Assembly (NCBI GenBank): GCA_938014215.1
Contig: CALLRW010000037.1
Coordinates: 1 to 11,467, forward strand
Direction: 5' to 3'
DNA from: an uncultured Alistipes sp.
GTDB taxonomy: Bacteria > Bacteroidota > Bacteroidia > Bacteroidales > Rikenellaceae
DNA: 11,467 nt
A model generated the notes under the pieces. It did not search any database, was not told the origin of the DNA, and was given only the letters and a program-made list of their open reading frames with translations. A program made the translations under genes and the position numbers. Every line of letters begins with the position of its first letter. The first letter of the stretch is position 1. This document shows positions 5,141-11,467 of this stretch, piece by piece.

Positions 5141-7702
5141 TTATTCCCGGATACAGCGCACGACCAGCCCTTCGTCCAGACGGGCCGAGTTCGTAATGGC
5201 AACAATGCCGCTCTCGTCCAGGATGTAGAGGTACTGTCCGTAATCTTTCGACGAGCCGAGGTTCGGAGTGTTCGTCCAGACCCGCACCTGGTAGGCCGGC
5301 CAGTAATACTGCACCTTTCCCGAACTGCCATCCAGATAGCCCGAGAAGGGATAGAGCGTCGTCGACGTACCACTTGCCGCGTAGTACATGTACCAGCCGC
5401 CGTCGTTTACGTAGGTCGCCTTCTTGAAGTAGTTCTTGTCCCACGCTCCCGTATGCGGCACCCGCCAGCCCGGCGGACAGGGATCGTAGATCGTCTTGCG
5501 ATTGACGGTCGAGGCGGTCGTTCCGTTCGTGTAGTTGCCCCAGAGATTCGGATTCAGCGGGTTGTGCCAGCTCCCCGAGTAGGGATTGCCGGCCATCACC
5601 GTCGTCGGATGCTCGATGGCCCACTGTACCGTATAGTCGCTCGTCGGAAGCGACGGACTTGTATTGCGGCCATAGGACTTGAACTCATACCCTTCGAGGC
5701 TGGTTACGGCCGCCGGAGTGTAATAGGTCGTCGGTGCATTCGTCGAGGGATAGATGAAGGGATCCTTGCGCCCCCACTGGTAGTACATCCCCTTGGATCG
5801 TACATCCGTCAGCGAGGTGGTCTCCGCGCCGAGGTTGCGATCCATGAAGACGGCCCCCGTCGAATAGGTCTTCGCTGTGGAGAGCGGATCGTAGTCCACG
5901 GCCCAGATATGCCACGACCAGATGCAGGTCCCAGCAGCGTCGAAGAGCCCGATGACGGCATTGCCATGCGCCGTGCCGGTCTCGAAACAGATTCTTCCAT
6001 CGGCATATTCGGCCGATCGGATGACGGCGTTGCGAACGGAACCGGTTTCCCAGAGAATCCGCGCCTCGACACCCGAGAGTTTTTTGGGTGTTACGTTCTG
6101 GGTCGAGCGGCCGTTGCCCTGCACCGTCGCATCGAACGAGTAGAACGTGCGCAGCTTCGGGGCGATATAGCAGTTGGCCGTGCCGTTGCCGTCCAGCGGC
6201 GTAGCCGTCGATTTGAACCGCGCGTAGAGTTCCGTGCGGGTCTGCTGCGGACGGAACGCATAGGTCGCCGAGGTGGAGAGGCGTTGCGTATAACCGCTGT
6301 CCGAGTACCACCCCTCGAACACATACCCCGCACCGGCACGTGCCGTCAGGCTGCAGCCCTGCTCGTAGCACAGCGCCACGCTCCGAAGACTACTGCCCGA
6401 GCCGGTCTCGCCACTCCACAAGGCGCCCGAGGCCGAGATCGTACCGCCGGCCGAAGGTTTGACGTAGACAACATTGGCCATCCGATGCTCGAAGTCGTAG
6501 GTCCCGCAGACCCCGTAGGGATCTCGCAGCGTAATGCGGTAGGCAAAGCGGGAGTTCGACGAGGTGTAAACCGTCGGGTTGTACTGCACGCCGAAAAGAT
6601 TGTCGCCGTTGGGCGAATAGACCCGGAACTCGGAGCCCGACTCGCCGTGGAAGTCATCGAAAAGGACCTTCGAGCTGTCACCCGCCGTGACCGAGATCTT
6701 CCCGGTCAGCGGCAGCTCCTCATCGTTGTTCTCCACGTCGATATGCAGCAGCGTCGTCCCCTCGTAGATGCAGTAGTCGCCAAAGCGGTAGTCATCGAAG
6801 TTGTCCCACACCTGAATCGAGTAGGAGTAGACGCGCGTGTCGATCTCATTGTCGCCCAGAATCGCGATGCGGAAGGTATAGTGGACATTGGCCCGCACGT
6901 TGAAGTCCGAGGTGTTGTTGCCGCCCAGGTAGACCGTATAGAGGAGATTCCGGCTGCCGTTCACGGCGCGGATCAGCAGGTACGAAGCGTGCTCCGGAGC
7001 ATGCTCGGGGCTCTTCTGCCGCTGGTCCGTGATCGACGGAACGGTGCCCTGCAGATTCGGAAGCAGGTAGCAGGCACCCGAGGCCGCCGTTCCCGTGAGT
7101 GTCGTCTCGGGGCCGTCCATATAGTCGGCCGGATCGGACGACGGGGCTGCCTCCGGAACGAAGAGCGCCGCCGTGTGCGGAAGCGAGATCAGCTGCACGG
7201 AGCGCAGCTCGATATTGGGATCCTTGACGTCGATCTCATAGGAGACCTTGGCCACGCACCGCCGAACCTCGATGGTCGAGCAGTTTGCCCCGGCGCTCGT
7301 AACGTCAAACTCCTCCTCGGCGGCCATCGGAAGGCGTTCGTAACTTTCGGCGTTCGAGATTCGCAGCTCCTCCTCCGAGGGATCCGCCCCGAGGTCGCGG
7401 CCGAGGTTGGCGGCAAGGCGCATCCGATAATGTCCGGGCACGACCTCGAAGCGAAGGGTCGTCGACTGCTGGTAGCAATGCAGGAGCAGTTCTCCTTGGT
7501 CGTCATAGAGGTAGAAGTTCAGATCGGCGATCGCATCCTCGTCCGTCGAGCGGGTCTGCTCCTGCATCCCGTCGGGACGGACGGCGATCTCGACCGCCAC
7601 ACCGCGAGGCGCCACGGCCTCCTCGGTCAGGCTCTCCCGACATCCGGTCAACGTCACAAGGAGGACCGACAGCAGGAGCACCAGTTGCTGGATTCGTTTC
7701 AT
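5141..7702 (-). CDS. Large fimbrial tip/anchor lipoprotein (Mfa-like, InlB-type repeat, FISUMP-like C-terminus)
   Basis: This 853-residue protein has a signal peptide and lipobox LTGC (Cys21). Residues about 35-310 form an Mfa/FimB-like (DUF4906-type) fimbrillin N-terminus, with RPDGMQEQTRSTDED and IADLNFYLYDDQGELL. Residues about 410-498 contain a Listeria-Bacteroides (InlB B-like) repeat: GYVFEGWYSDSG and TELYARFK. Residues about 507-853 contain TANCYIAPK, GTCIWSWHIW, GAVFMDRNLGA, GMYYQWGRKDPF, DPCPPGWRVP and a final GLVVRCIRE. That pattern is seen in FISUMP-type C-terminal domains of Bacteroidetes surface proteins. The order suggests a subunit polymerising through its N-terminal half and presenting an adhesive or ligand-binding C-terminus at the fimbrial tip. 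A cell-anchoring FimB/Mfa2-like role is the alternative. It follows the major subunit after an intrinsic terminator, which predicts lower expression. Confidence 0.72.
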   Translation of the reverse strand: MKRIQQLVLLLSVLLVTLTGCRESLTEEAVAPRGVAVEIAVRPDGMQEQTRSTDEDAIADLNFYLYDDQGELLLHCYQQSTTLRFEVVPGHYRMRLAANLGRDLGADPSEEELRISNAESYERLPMAAEEEFDVTSAGANCSTIEVRRCVAKVSYEIDVKDPNIELRSVQLISLPHTAALFVPEAAPSSDPADYMDGPETTLTGTAASGACYLLPNLQGTVPSITDQRQKSPEHAPEHASYLLIRAVNGSRNLLYTVYLGGNNTSDFNVRANVHYTFRIAILGDNEIDTRVYSYSIQVWDNFDDYRFGDYCIYEGTTLLHIDVENNDEELPLTGKISVTAGDSSKVLFDDFHGESGSEFRVYSPNGDNLFGVQYNPTVYTSSNSRFAYRITLRDPYGVCGTYDFEHRMANVVYVKPSAGGTISASGALWSGETGSGSSLRSVALCYEQGCSLTARAGAGYVFEGWYSDSGYTQRLSTSATYAFRPQQTRTELYARFKSTATPLDGNGTANCYIAPKLRTFYSFDATVQGNGRSTQNVTPKKLSGVEARILWETGSVRNAVIRSAEYADGRICFETGTAHGNAVIGLFDAAGTCIWSWHIWAVDYDPLSTAKTYSTGAVFMDRNLGAETTSLTDVRSKGMYYQWGRKDPFIYPSTNAPTTYYTPAAVTSLEGYEFKSYGRNTSPSLPTSDYTVQWAIEHPTTVMAGNPYSGSWHNPLNPNLWGNYTNGTTASTVNRKTIYDPCPPGWRVPHTGAWDKNYFKKATYVNDGGWYMYYAASGTSTTLYPFSGYLDGSSGKVQYYWPAYQVRVWTNTPNLGSSKDYGQYLYILDESGIVAITNSARLDEGLVVRCIRE

Positions 7703-7726
7703 AACAGTTCGTGTTTGAAAGGTGAG

Positions 7727-7767
7727 AAAAAGGGTCCCGTCCGACCCCTCGGGGCAAGGCGGGACCC
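7727..7767 (-). terminator. Intrinsic terminator after the major fimbrillin gene
   Basis: On the minus strand GGGTCCCG (7767-7760) pairs with CGGGACCC (7739-7732), enclosing a loop with a smaller CCCCGAGGGG helix, and is followed by TTTTTC (7731-7726). It begins 12 nt after the fimbrillin stop and ends 24 nt before the next start. It probably stops most transcripts after the main subunit while allowing some read-through to the accessory genes. Confidence 0.8.
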
Positions 7768-7779
7768 GCGATACAAGGA

Positions 7780-8811
7780 TTAGGCGCCCAGGTCAACCGA
7801 CTGCGTGACGGGAGTCTCCCAGTCGGCAACCGTTACCGACACCTGGCAATCCTGCCCCACAAGGCCCGTAATATTGGCGGCGACCCGGTAGTAGCCGTTG
7901 CGGAGGATCTGACCCGCGGCCTTGCCCGTCAGTTCGACCGAATAGGTTACATCCGAACGGTCGTCGCTCGTCGAGCTGCTGCCGTCGCTGTCGTAGGTCG
8001 CGTTGATCTCCAGCAGCACGCGGCTTCCGGCATCAAGCGTCCCCGTTTCATAGAGGTAGAAGAGGCTGTTGTACTTCGACGAAGCCGTACCCGGGGTCTG
8101 GGTATGGGTGTAGCTCATGGCACCCGTCGAGGGCTCGCCGGCCACGACGAGCGACTGCGAAGCGGCGCGCGAGAGCTTCACCGAGTTGATCGTGATCGAG
8201 CCGGGATACTTCTCCGAAAACTCCGGGGCGATCGTGGTCTGCAGGGCGACCTTCGCCACCGTGCGTTTGAGCGAGATACCCACCTGCGTCGAAGTGTTCA
8301 CCGCACCGACGGTCTTGGTCGTCGAGCCAGACATCACGAAGCCGCCCGAGCGCAGCGCCTTGGTCGAGACATCCGCAAAGGTGCCGTTATACTCTCCGGC
8401 CGACTTCTCCACAAGAGCCGTAAGTGCCGACTTGGTTTTGGCCGACGAGGCGTCGTAGTTCGCAACGGCATAGAACGAGCATTCGGTTCCGGCCGCCGAC
8501 TTCGGAAGCGAGAAGGTCGCCGATTTCGAGGCGAGCTCCGATGCCGTGAAATCGCGGCGCAGAATCAGATCGCCCGAGGCGTTGAACGTGAAGACCGAGA
8601 GCGACGAGAGGGCCTTCTCCCACGCCTCGGCCGTGGCCGTGGCATCGAAGAAGGCGCGGGTCTGCGTATCATCCCCCGAAGAGAGGGTGATCGTTACCGA
8701 AGCACCATCGGGGTGTGCCTCCGGAGCGGGGTTCATCATCTCGGTTTCCTTGTTGCACGAAGCAAACAGCGCAGCGGCGAGAGCCGCCATCGCAAAAATT
8801 CGGTTTTTCAT
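7780..8811 (-). CDS. Fimbrillin (FimA/Mfa1-type) major fimbrial subunit lipoprotein
   Basis: This 343-residue protein has a short signal peptide and lipobox LFASC (Cys19). Ala- and Ser/Thr-rich beta-strand sequence follows. SLKRTVAKVALQT at 180-192 and the C-terminal VSVTVADWETPV are typical of Bacteroidales fimbrillins. DTQTR-AFFD at 48-56 offers a likely maturation site after Arg52. In Porphyromonas FimA and Mfa1, an Arg-specific protease removes the lipidated N-terminal segment at a similar position and exposes the groove for strand exchange. It is therefore expected to reach the cell surface as a lipoprotein, be trimmed, and polymerise into the shaft. As the first gene before a strong terminator, it should be the most abundant product. 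It starts 33 bp after the DUF1896 gene stop. Which protease would process it in this organism is unknown. Confidence 0.83.
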   Translation of the reverse strand: MKNRIFAMAALAAALFASCNKETEMMNPAPEAHPDGASVTITLSSGDDTQTRAFFDATATAEAWEKALSSLSVFTFNASGDLILRRDFTASELASKSATFSLPKSAAGTECSFYAVANYDASSAKTKSALTALVEKSAGEYNGTFADVSTKALRSGGFVMSGSTTKTVGAVNTSTQVGISLKRTVAKVALQTTIAPEFSEKYPGSITINSVKLSRAASQSLVVAGEPSTGAMSYTHTQTPGTASSKYNSLFYLYETGTLDAGSRVLLEINATYDSDGSSSTSDDRSDVTYSVELTGKAAGQILRNGYYRVAANITGLVGQDCQVSVTVADWETPVTQSVDLGA

Positions 8812-8821
8812 GGTTGTCAGA

Positions 8822-8840
8822 TTTGAAAGGTGTTTGAAAG
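8822..8840 (-). repeat. Tandem CTTTCAAA motifs in the fimbrillin leader
   Basis: On the minus strand CTTTCAAA occurs at 8840-8833 and again at 8829-8822, 11 bp apart, just before the fimbrillin ATG. The 11-mer CTTTCAAACAC (8840-8830) is repeated exactly before the tip/anchor gene at 7721-7711. No ribosome-binding site is evident at either start, so the motif may be a translation or regulatory element shared by the two genes. Confidence 0.35.
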
Positions 8841-8844
8841 ATGG

Positions 8845-9321
8845 TCATTTGAAGTGTTTCGCGAGAGGTGCCGGGCGTTCGGGACTCTGGTAGCCCGGCA
8901 CTCCGTTCTCGTCAATCCACCGGCGGATAGCCCGTCGGAGCCGTTCCTTGAGTAGCCGGAACTCGGGTCGCTGGGCAAAGACGTCCCCCAGCGGTGTGCG
9001 CTCGAAAATTGGCGAACAGATTCGGGTCAGCTTCAGCGCCACCGTCTGACGCTGGCTTTGGGGAATAGCCGGGTAGTCGGTTTCGAGGATCAGATGGACC
9101 GTGTCGTAGGGCGAGAAGAGCAGCCCGCGGAACAGGATCCGATCGGCAACACGGATCGACTGGTCGACCGGAACACCGGCTTCGAGGCTTTGGCTGTAAC
9201 CCTCGAATGCCAACCGGCTGCGCCGCTCGATCATCCGTCGGTAACGGGGCTGCGAAGGGTGCCGCTCCTCGAGAAACTGCCGGAGGCGCTCGCTGAACCA
9301 CGTTTGATCGGGTTGTTCCAT
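8845..9321 (-). CDS. DUF1896 family protein of Bacteroidales conjugative elements
   Basis: This 158-residue soluble protein has no signal peptide or membrane segment. Its layout matches DUF1896. The N-terminal helix contains LRQFLEERHPSQ. IRVADRILFRGLLFSPYDTVHLIL (residues about 56-79) corresponds to the family's EAAExANxVLFxGLHFSKHDTL region. FERTPLGDVFAQRPEF is followed by the C-terminal IRRWIDENG. DUF1896 genes are nearly always found inside Bacteroidales ICEs near mobilisation and DNA-processing genes, but their function is unknown. It starts 12 bp after the stop of the DUF3945 gene, so the two are probably one transcript. No terminator follows, and the fimbrillin gene begins 33 bp downstream, which is unusual company for this family. 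Confidence 0.8.
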   Translation of the reverse strand: MEQPDQTWFSERLRQFLEERHPSQPRYRRMIERRSRLAFEGYSQSLEAGVPVDQSIRVADRILFRGLLFSPYDTVHLILETDYPAIPQSQRQTVALKLTRICSPIFERTPLGDVFAQRPEFRLLKERLRRAIRRWIDENGVPGYQSPERPAPLAKHFK

Positions 9322-9333
9322 TGTCGTGCGGCA

Positions 9334-10620
9334 TTAGCGTTTCCGACCCCGGCTCGGCGTCTCGGGCGCCGGTTCCTGCTTCTGGGGCTGCTTCTGCTCC
9401 TGTTGTTTCGACTGGGAGGCCTGCTGCTCCTGGCGGCGCAGGTTCGTGAAGTCGTAGTCCACACCGTTGGTCCGGGGGTTGAGCCGGATGATGCACGAGA
9501 GCGGCTTGCCGTTGCGTCCGAGAATCGGGCGGGCCTTCTCCTTCGAGCAGTCGAGCCCTTCGGGGCTCTTCACGGCGGCAAGCTGCCGTTCGTCCAGCTG
9601 CTTTGAAAGCGACTCGGGAATGTAGGGCTTGCTGTAACGGTAGTCCGTCATCCGGTATTCGCGCGTCAGGGCATCGAAGCCAACCTTCCCCGAATAGGTG
9701 ATGTCGCCGTTGCGCATCGTGCACCCCTCGACCTGCACACGGCTTCCCGAGGCGAGATTTTCCTGCTGGGCATCAGTCAGCCGCACGCCGTTGAAGAAGC
9801 GCAGTTCGGGGACTTCGCGCCGGGGGACCGTCACGAAGCGGTTGGTAGCCGGGTTCAGCGTCACGTAGCACCACTCCTTTTCGCCCGTATGCGGGTTGGG
9901 CATCTCGTAGAGGCGGTCCGGGGTCTTCCCCGACAGCATCTGCTCCTTGTCGCTGGCCGTGAACATCATCCGGAACTCCTCGCGTTCAAACTCCGGACGG
10001 GCCAGGGCGCTTTCGAGCCCGACCTGCACGTCACCGTTCCGGTCGCGGAAGGGACGCAGGGCGAACTCTCCGGCTACGGACAAGTCGCCGACTTTCAGAC
10101 TGATGTTGTGGAGCTCCGTCGTGGGTAGGCCCAGCTTCATCGCCTCCAGCTCCTTCGGCGTAACGACGACGCCCATCTCCTTCAGCTCCTGCAGGTGCAG
10201 ATCCTGCGTGTCGAACTTGACCCGTTCGAGCTGGTACGAGGTGACGCGGTGGTCGTTCAAGGCCTTCAATCCCTCCGGGTCCTTCGGGTTGTCGGCCAAC
10301 CGCAGCAGCGACTGTGCTACCTCGCTGGCCTTGTCAGCCGCGACTTTCAGGAAATGGAACGGCTTGGCATTCTCCTGCGAGAGGAACCCCTTGATGAAGG
10401 CGCCCACGGCCGAGCTGTTCCGCAGGTCGAAGAAGGCCGGCTTGTTGGCCGTCAGTGGCGAGGTGGTGATGGCCTTGTACTGGCGGCCCTCCTGCTTGAG
10501 CTCCGAGACGGCCTCCACGGCGCCGTTCTGTTCGTTGTAGAGCAGCAGCGTCTCCTTGTAGGTAGGATCGGCCTGCTCCGGGGCCTGGTTGATTGGTTGA
10601 TTCAGATTCTCTTCGGGCAT
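9334..10620 (-). CDS. DUF4099/DUF3945 conjugative-element protein
   Basis: This 428-residue cytoplasmic protein has no signal or membrane segment. The middle part (about 120-190: LERVKFDTQDLHLQELKEMG, then VTPKELEAMKLG) resembles DUF4099. The following region (about 190-360) resembles DUF3945, with FMFTASDKEQMLSGKT-like wording (here FRMMFTASDKEQML), a TGEKEWCYVTLNPATN segment and a basic strand-rich end. The C-terminus from about 395 is a low-complexity Gln/Lys/Glu tail finishing in SRGRKR, likely a flexible nucleic-acid-binding tail. Such proteins are carried on Bacteroidales ICEs beside mobilisation genes and topoisomerases. Their role is unknown, with DNA processing during transfer suspected. 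Its own promoter may lie at 10659-10692. It shares a transcript with the DUF1896 gene 12 bp downstream. Confidence 0.78.
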   Translation of the reverse strand: MPEENLNQPINQAPEQADPTYKETLLLYNEQNGAVEAVSELKQEGRQYKAITTSPLTANKPAFFDLRNSSAVGAFIKGFLSQENAKPFHFLKVAADKASEVAQSLLRLADNPKDPEGLKALNDHRVTSYQLERVKFDTQDLHLQELKEMGVVVTPKELEAMKLGLPTTELHNISLKVGDLSVAGEFALRPFRDRNGDVQVGLESALARPEFEREEFRMMFTASDKEQMLSGKTPDRLYEMPNPHTGEKEWCYVTLNPATNRFVTVPRREVPELRFFNGVRLTDAQQENLASGSRVQVEGCTMRNGDITYSGKVGFDALTREYRMTDYRYSKPYIPESLSKQLDERQLAAVKSPEGLDCSKEKARPILGRNGKPLSCIIRLNPRTNGVDYDFTNLRRQEQQASQSKQQEQKQPQKQEPAPETPSRGRKR

Positions 10621-10658
10621 AATGCAACTGTTTTAAGTGAAACAAAAGGTTGATGCCG

Positions 10659-10692
10659 CGAATATAAAGAGCTGAATGTCCGTCGCTTCCAA
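10659..10692 (-). promoter_or_regulatory. Possible promoter of the DUF3945 gene
   Basis: On the minus strand TTGG (10692-10689) and TATATTCG (10666-10659) lie 22 bp apart. Each is one mismatch from the Bacteroidetes -33 TTTG and -7 TAnnTTTG boxes. The start codon is about 40 nt further on. If real, this promoter could drive DUF3945, DUF1896 and, by read-through, the fimbrial genes. Confidence 0.3.
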
Positions 10693-10698
10693 TCGTCC

Positions 10699-10743
10699 TG
10701 CACAGGCCGTGCATGGCCGTCAGCCGTGGGTTTTCCGCACGGC
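10699..10743 (-). other. Two small hairpins after the coupling-protein gene
   Basis: On the minus strand, just past the coupling-protein stop, GCCGTG (10743-10738) pairs with CACGGC (10728-10723) around a GG-AAAA-CC loop. It is followed by TGCAC/GTGCA (10713-10709 with 10703-10699). Neither is followed by a T-tract, so termination is possible but poorly supported. The structures may instead partly insulate the DUF3945 promoter. Confidence 0.3.
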
Positions 10744-10746
10744 GGT

Positions 10747-11467
10747 TTACTTCTTTTTCTTCGGCAGGAGCCCCGCAAGGTCGGGGTCATTCTCGATGCG
10801 GCGGATCTCCCGCTCGACGATTTGAACCACCTCCTCCTTGATGCGGTAGTAGTTCTCGCGGATGATCTCTTCCATGCGGTCCGTGCCCTCCTCGTCGAGG
10901 AACGAGGAGATCTGCGGGATGGGAACGAAGCGCCGCTCCTCGGCCTGGATTGCCGCACTGTCCAGCTCGATGCGGGCATGGAAAATCTTCTGAGGCAGGG
11001 GCTGGTCGACGTTGTCTGCCACCGAACCGACGAACATCCCCTGCGTGAGGTTCGAAATCTTCGACGGCGGAATCAGCGCGTCGAGCTGCGTGTTGGTCGA
11101 ATGGGTGATGTTCTCGTTCGAGACGGACTGCGACTCACGCAGCTGAACGATCTTGCCGAAGCGGTCGGAGAGCGTGCGGGCCGTATCGCCCACCACCTGC
11201 CCCGAGAAGATGTTGCCCACGGTGTTGAAGATCACCTTCGCCTCCTTGTCGCCGTAGTCGCGTTCCAACTGCGAGAAGTCCTGAAAGCCCAGGCAGACGG
11301 CCACACGGTTCGAACGGGCCGTGGCGATGAGGTTGTCCAGCCCCCGGAAGTAGATTGTCGGGAGCTCGTCGATGATGATTGAGGATTTCAGCCGACCCTT
11401 TTTGTTGATTAACCGCACGATGCGCGAATTGTAGAGCCCCAGGGCTGCCGAATAGATATTCTGCCGG
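10747..11467 (-). CDS. mobC: TraG/VirD4-type conjugal coupling protein, MobC-like (C-terminal part)
   Basis: The frame is open to the window edge and gives about 239 C-terminal residues ending in KKKK. Upstream residues continue in frame beyond the GTG at 11418 (RQNIYSAALGLYNSRIV), so that codon is not the start. SSIIIDELPTIYF is the Walker B strand with its Asp-Glu pair. RGLDNLIATARSNRVAVCLGFQDFSQL is the TraG/TraD recognition region of coupling ATPases. A family-like AKVIFNTVGNIFSGQV and GDTARTLSDRFGK segment follows. The Walker A region and membrane anchor lie outside the window. These hexameric ATPases link the relaxosome to the mating channel. In Bacteroidales conjugative transposons the equivalent gene is usually called mobC, and that symbol is used on this basis. 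Confidence 0.85.
   Translation of the reverse strand, partial: RQNIYSAALGLYNSRIVRLINKKGRLKSSIIIDELPTIYFRGLDNLIATARSNRVAVCLGFQDFSQLERDYGDKEAKVIFNTVGNIFSGQVVGDTARTLSDRFGKIVQLRESQSVSNENITHSTNTQLDALIPPSKISNLTQGMFVGSVADNVDQPLPQKIFHARIELDSAAIQAEERRFVPIPQISSFLDEEGTDRMEEIIRENYYRIKEEVVQIVEREIRRIENDPDLAGLLPKKKK

Larger units (their letters stand above)
8845..11467 (-). mobile_element. Edge of a Bacteroidales integrative conjugative element
   Basis: Three consecutive minus-strand genes belong to families tied to Bacteroidales conjugative transposons: a TraG/VirD4-type coupling protein, a DUF4099/DUF3945 protein and a DUF1896 protein. The element continues beyond 11467. Its other boundary cannot be fixed. 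The fimbrial operon and rloAB may be cargo within it or neighbouring resident DNA, since no integrase or att repeat is visible here. Confidence 0.7.

Noticed and set aside
4631..7783. A 1050-residue open frame on the plus strand, antisense to the tip/anchor and DUF3575 genes
   Set aside because: It is Arg/Val/Gly-rich with no recognisable domain, and it opposes genes with clear signal peptides and domains. It arises from the GC-rich codon use of the real genes.
1..11467. CRISPR arrays, tRNA or rRNA genes
   Set aside because: No regularly spaced direct repeats, tRNA cloverleaf or conserved rRNA segments were seen on either strand.

Overview
The window looks like Bacteroidales DNA, and its high G+C fits an Alistipes-like genome better than Bacteroides proper. 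The evidence is a set of Bacteroidetes-restricted families: fimbrillin-type lipoproteins, DUF3575 and DUF3868 proteins, and the DUF3945 and DUF1896 proteins of Bacteroidales conjugative elements. TAnnTTTG-like -7 boxes and poor Shine-Dalgarno sequences fit as well. Genus is inferred, not proven. All complete genes run on the minus strand, so the biological order is right to left.

Region 1 (11467 to 8845) is the edge of an integrative conjugative element (ICE). It holds the C-terminal part of a TraG/VirD4-type coupling protein (MobC-like), a DUF4099/DUF3945 protein and a DUF1896 protein.

Region 2 (8811 to 2717) is a five-gene fimbrial operon starting only 33 bp after the DUF1896 gene. It encodes a fimbrillin-type major subunit lipoprotein, an 853-residue multidomain fimbrial tip or anchor lipoprotein, a DUF3575 outer-membrane barrel, a DUF3868/OmpA-like/TPR-like lipoprotein and a 63-residue small lipoprotein. 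A clear intrinsic terminator lies between the first and second fimbrial genes and probably sets the excess of main subunit over accessory proteins. No consensus promoter is visible just upstream of the fimbrillin, so the operon may be read through from the ICE genes.

Region 3 (2663 to 66) is visibly more AT-rich and looks separately acquired. It holds a two-gene RloA/RloB-type defence pair: an AAA15/ABC-like ATPase followed 11 bp later by a Toprim-like RloB effector. The pair is flanked by striking inverted repeats. A perfect 56-bp palindrome abuts the putative rloA promoter and may also terminate the fimbrial operon. A long nested hairpin and a perfect 28-bp palindrome lie beyond rloB.

Region 4 (1 to 65) is the C-terminal tail of a plus-strand gene that converges on rloB.

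The most interesting points are the ICE-linked fimbrial operon, the anti-phage-type rloAB module bracketed by palindromes, and the altered first Toprim motif in RloB.
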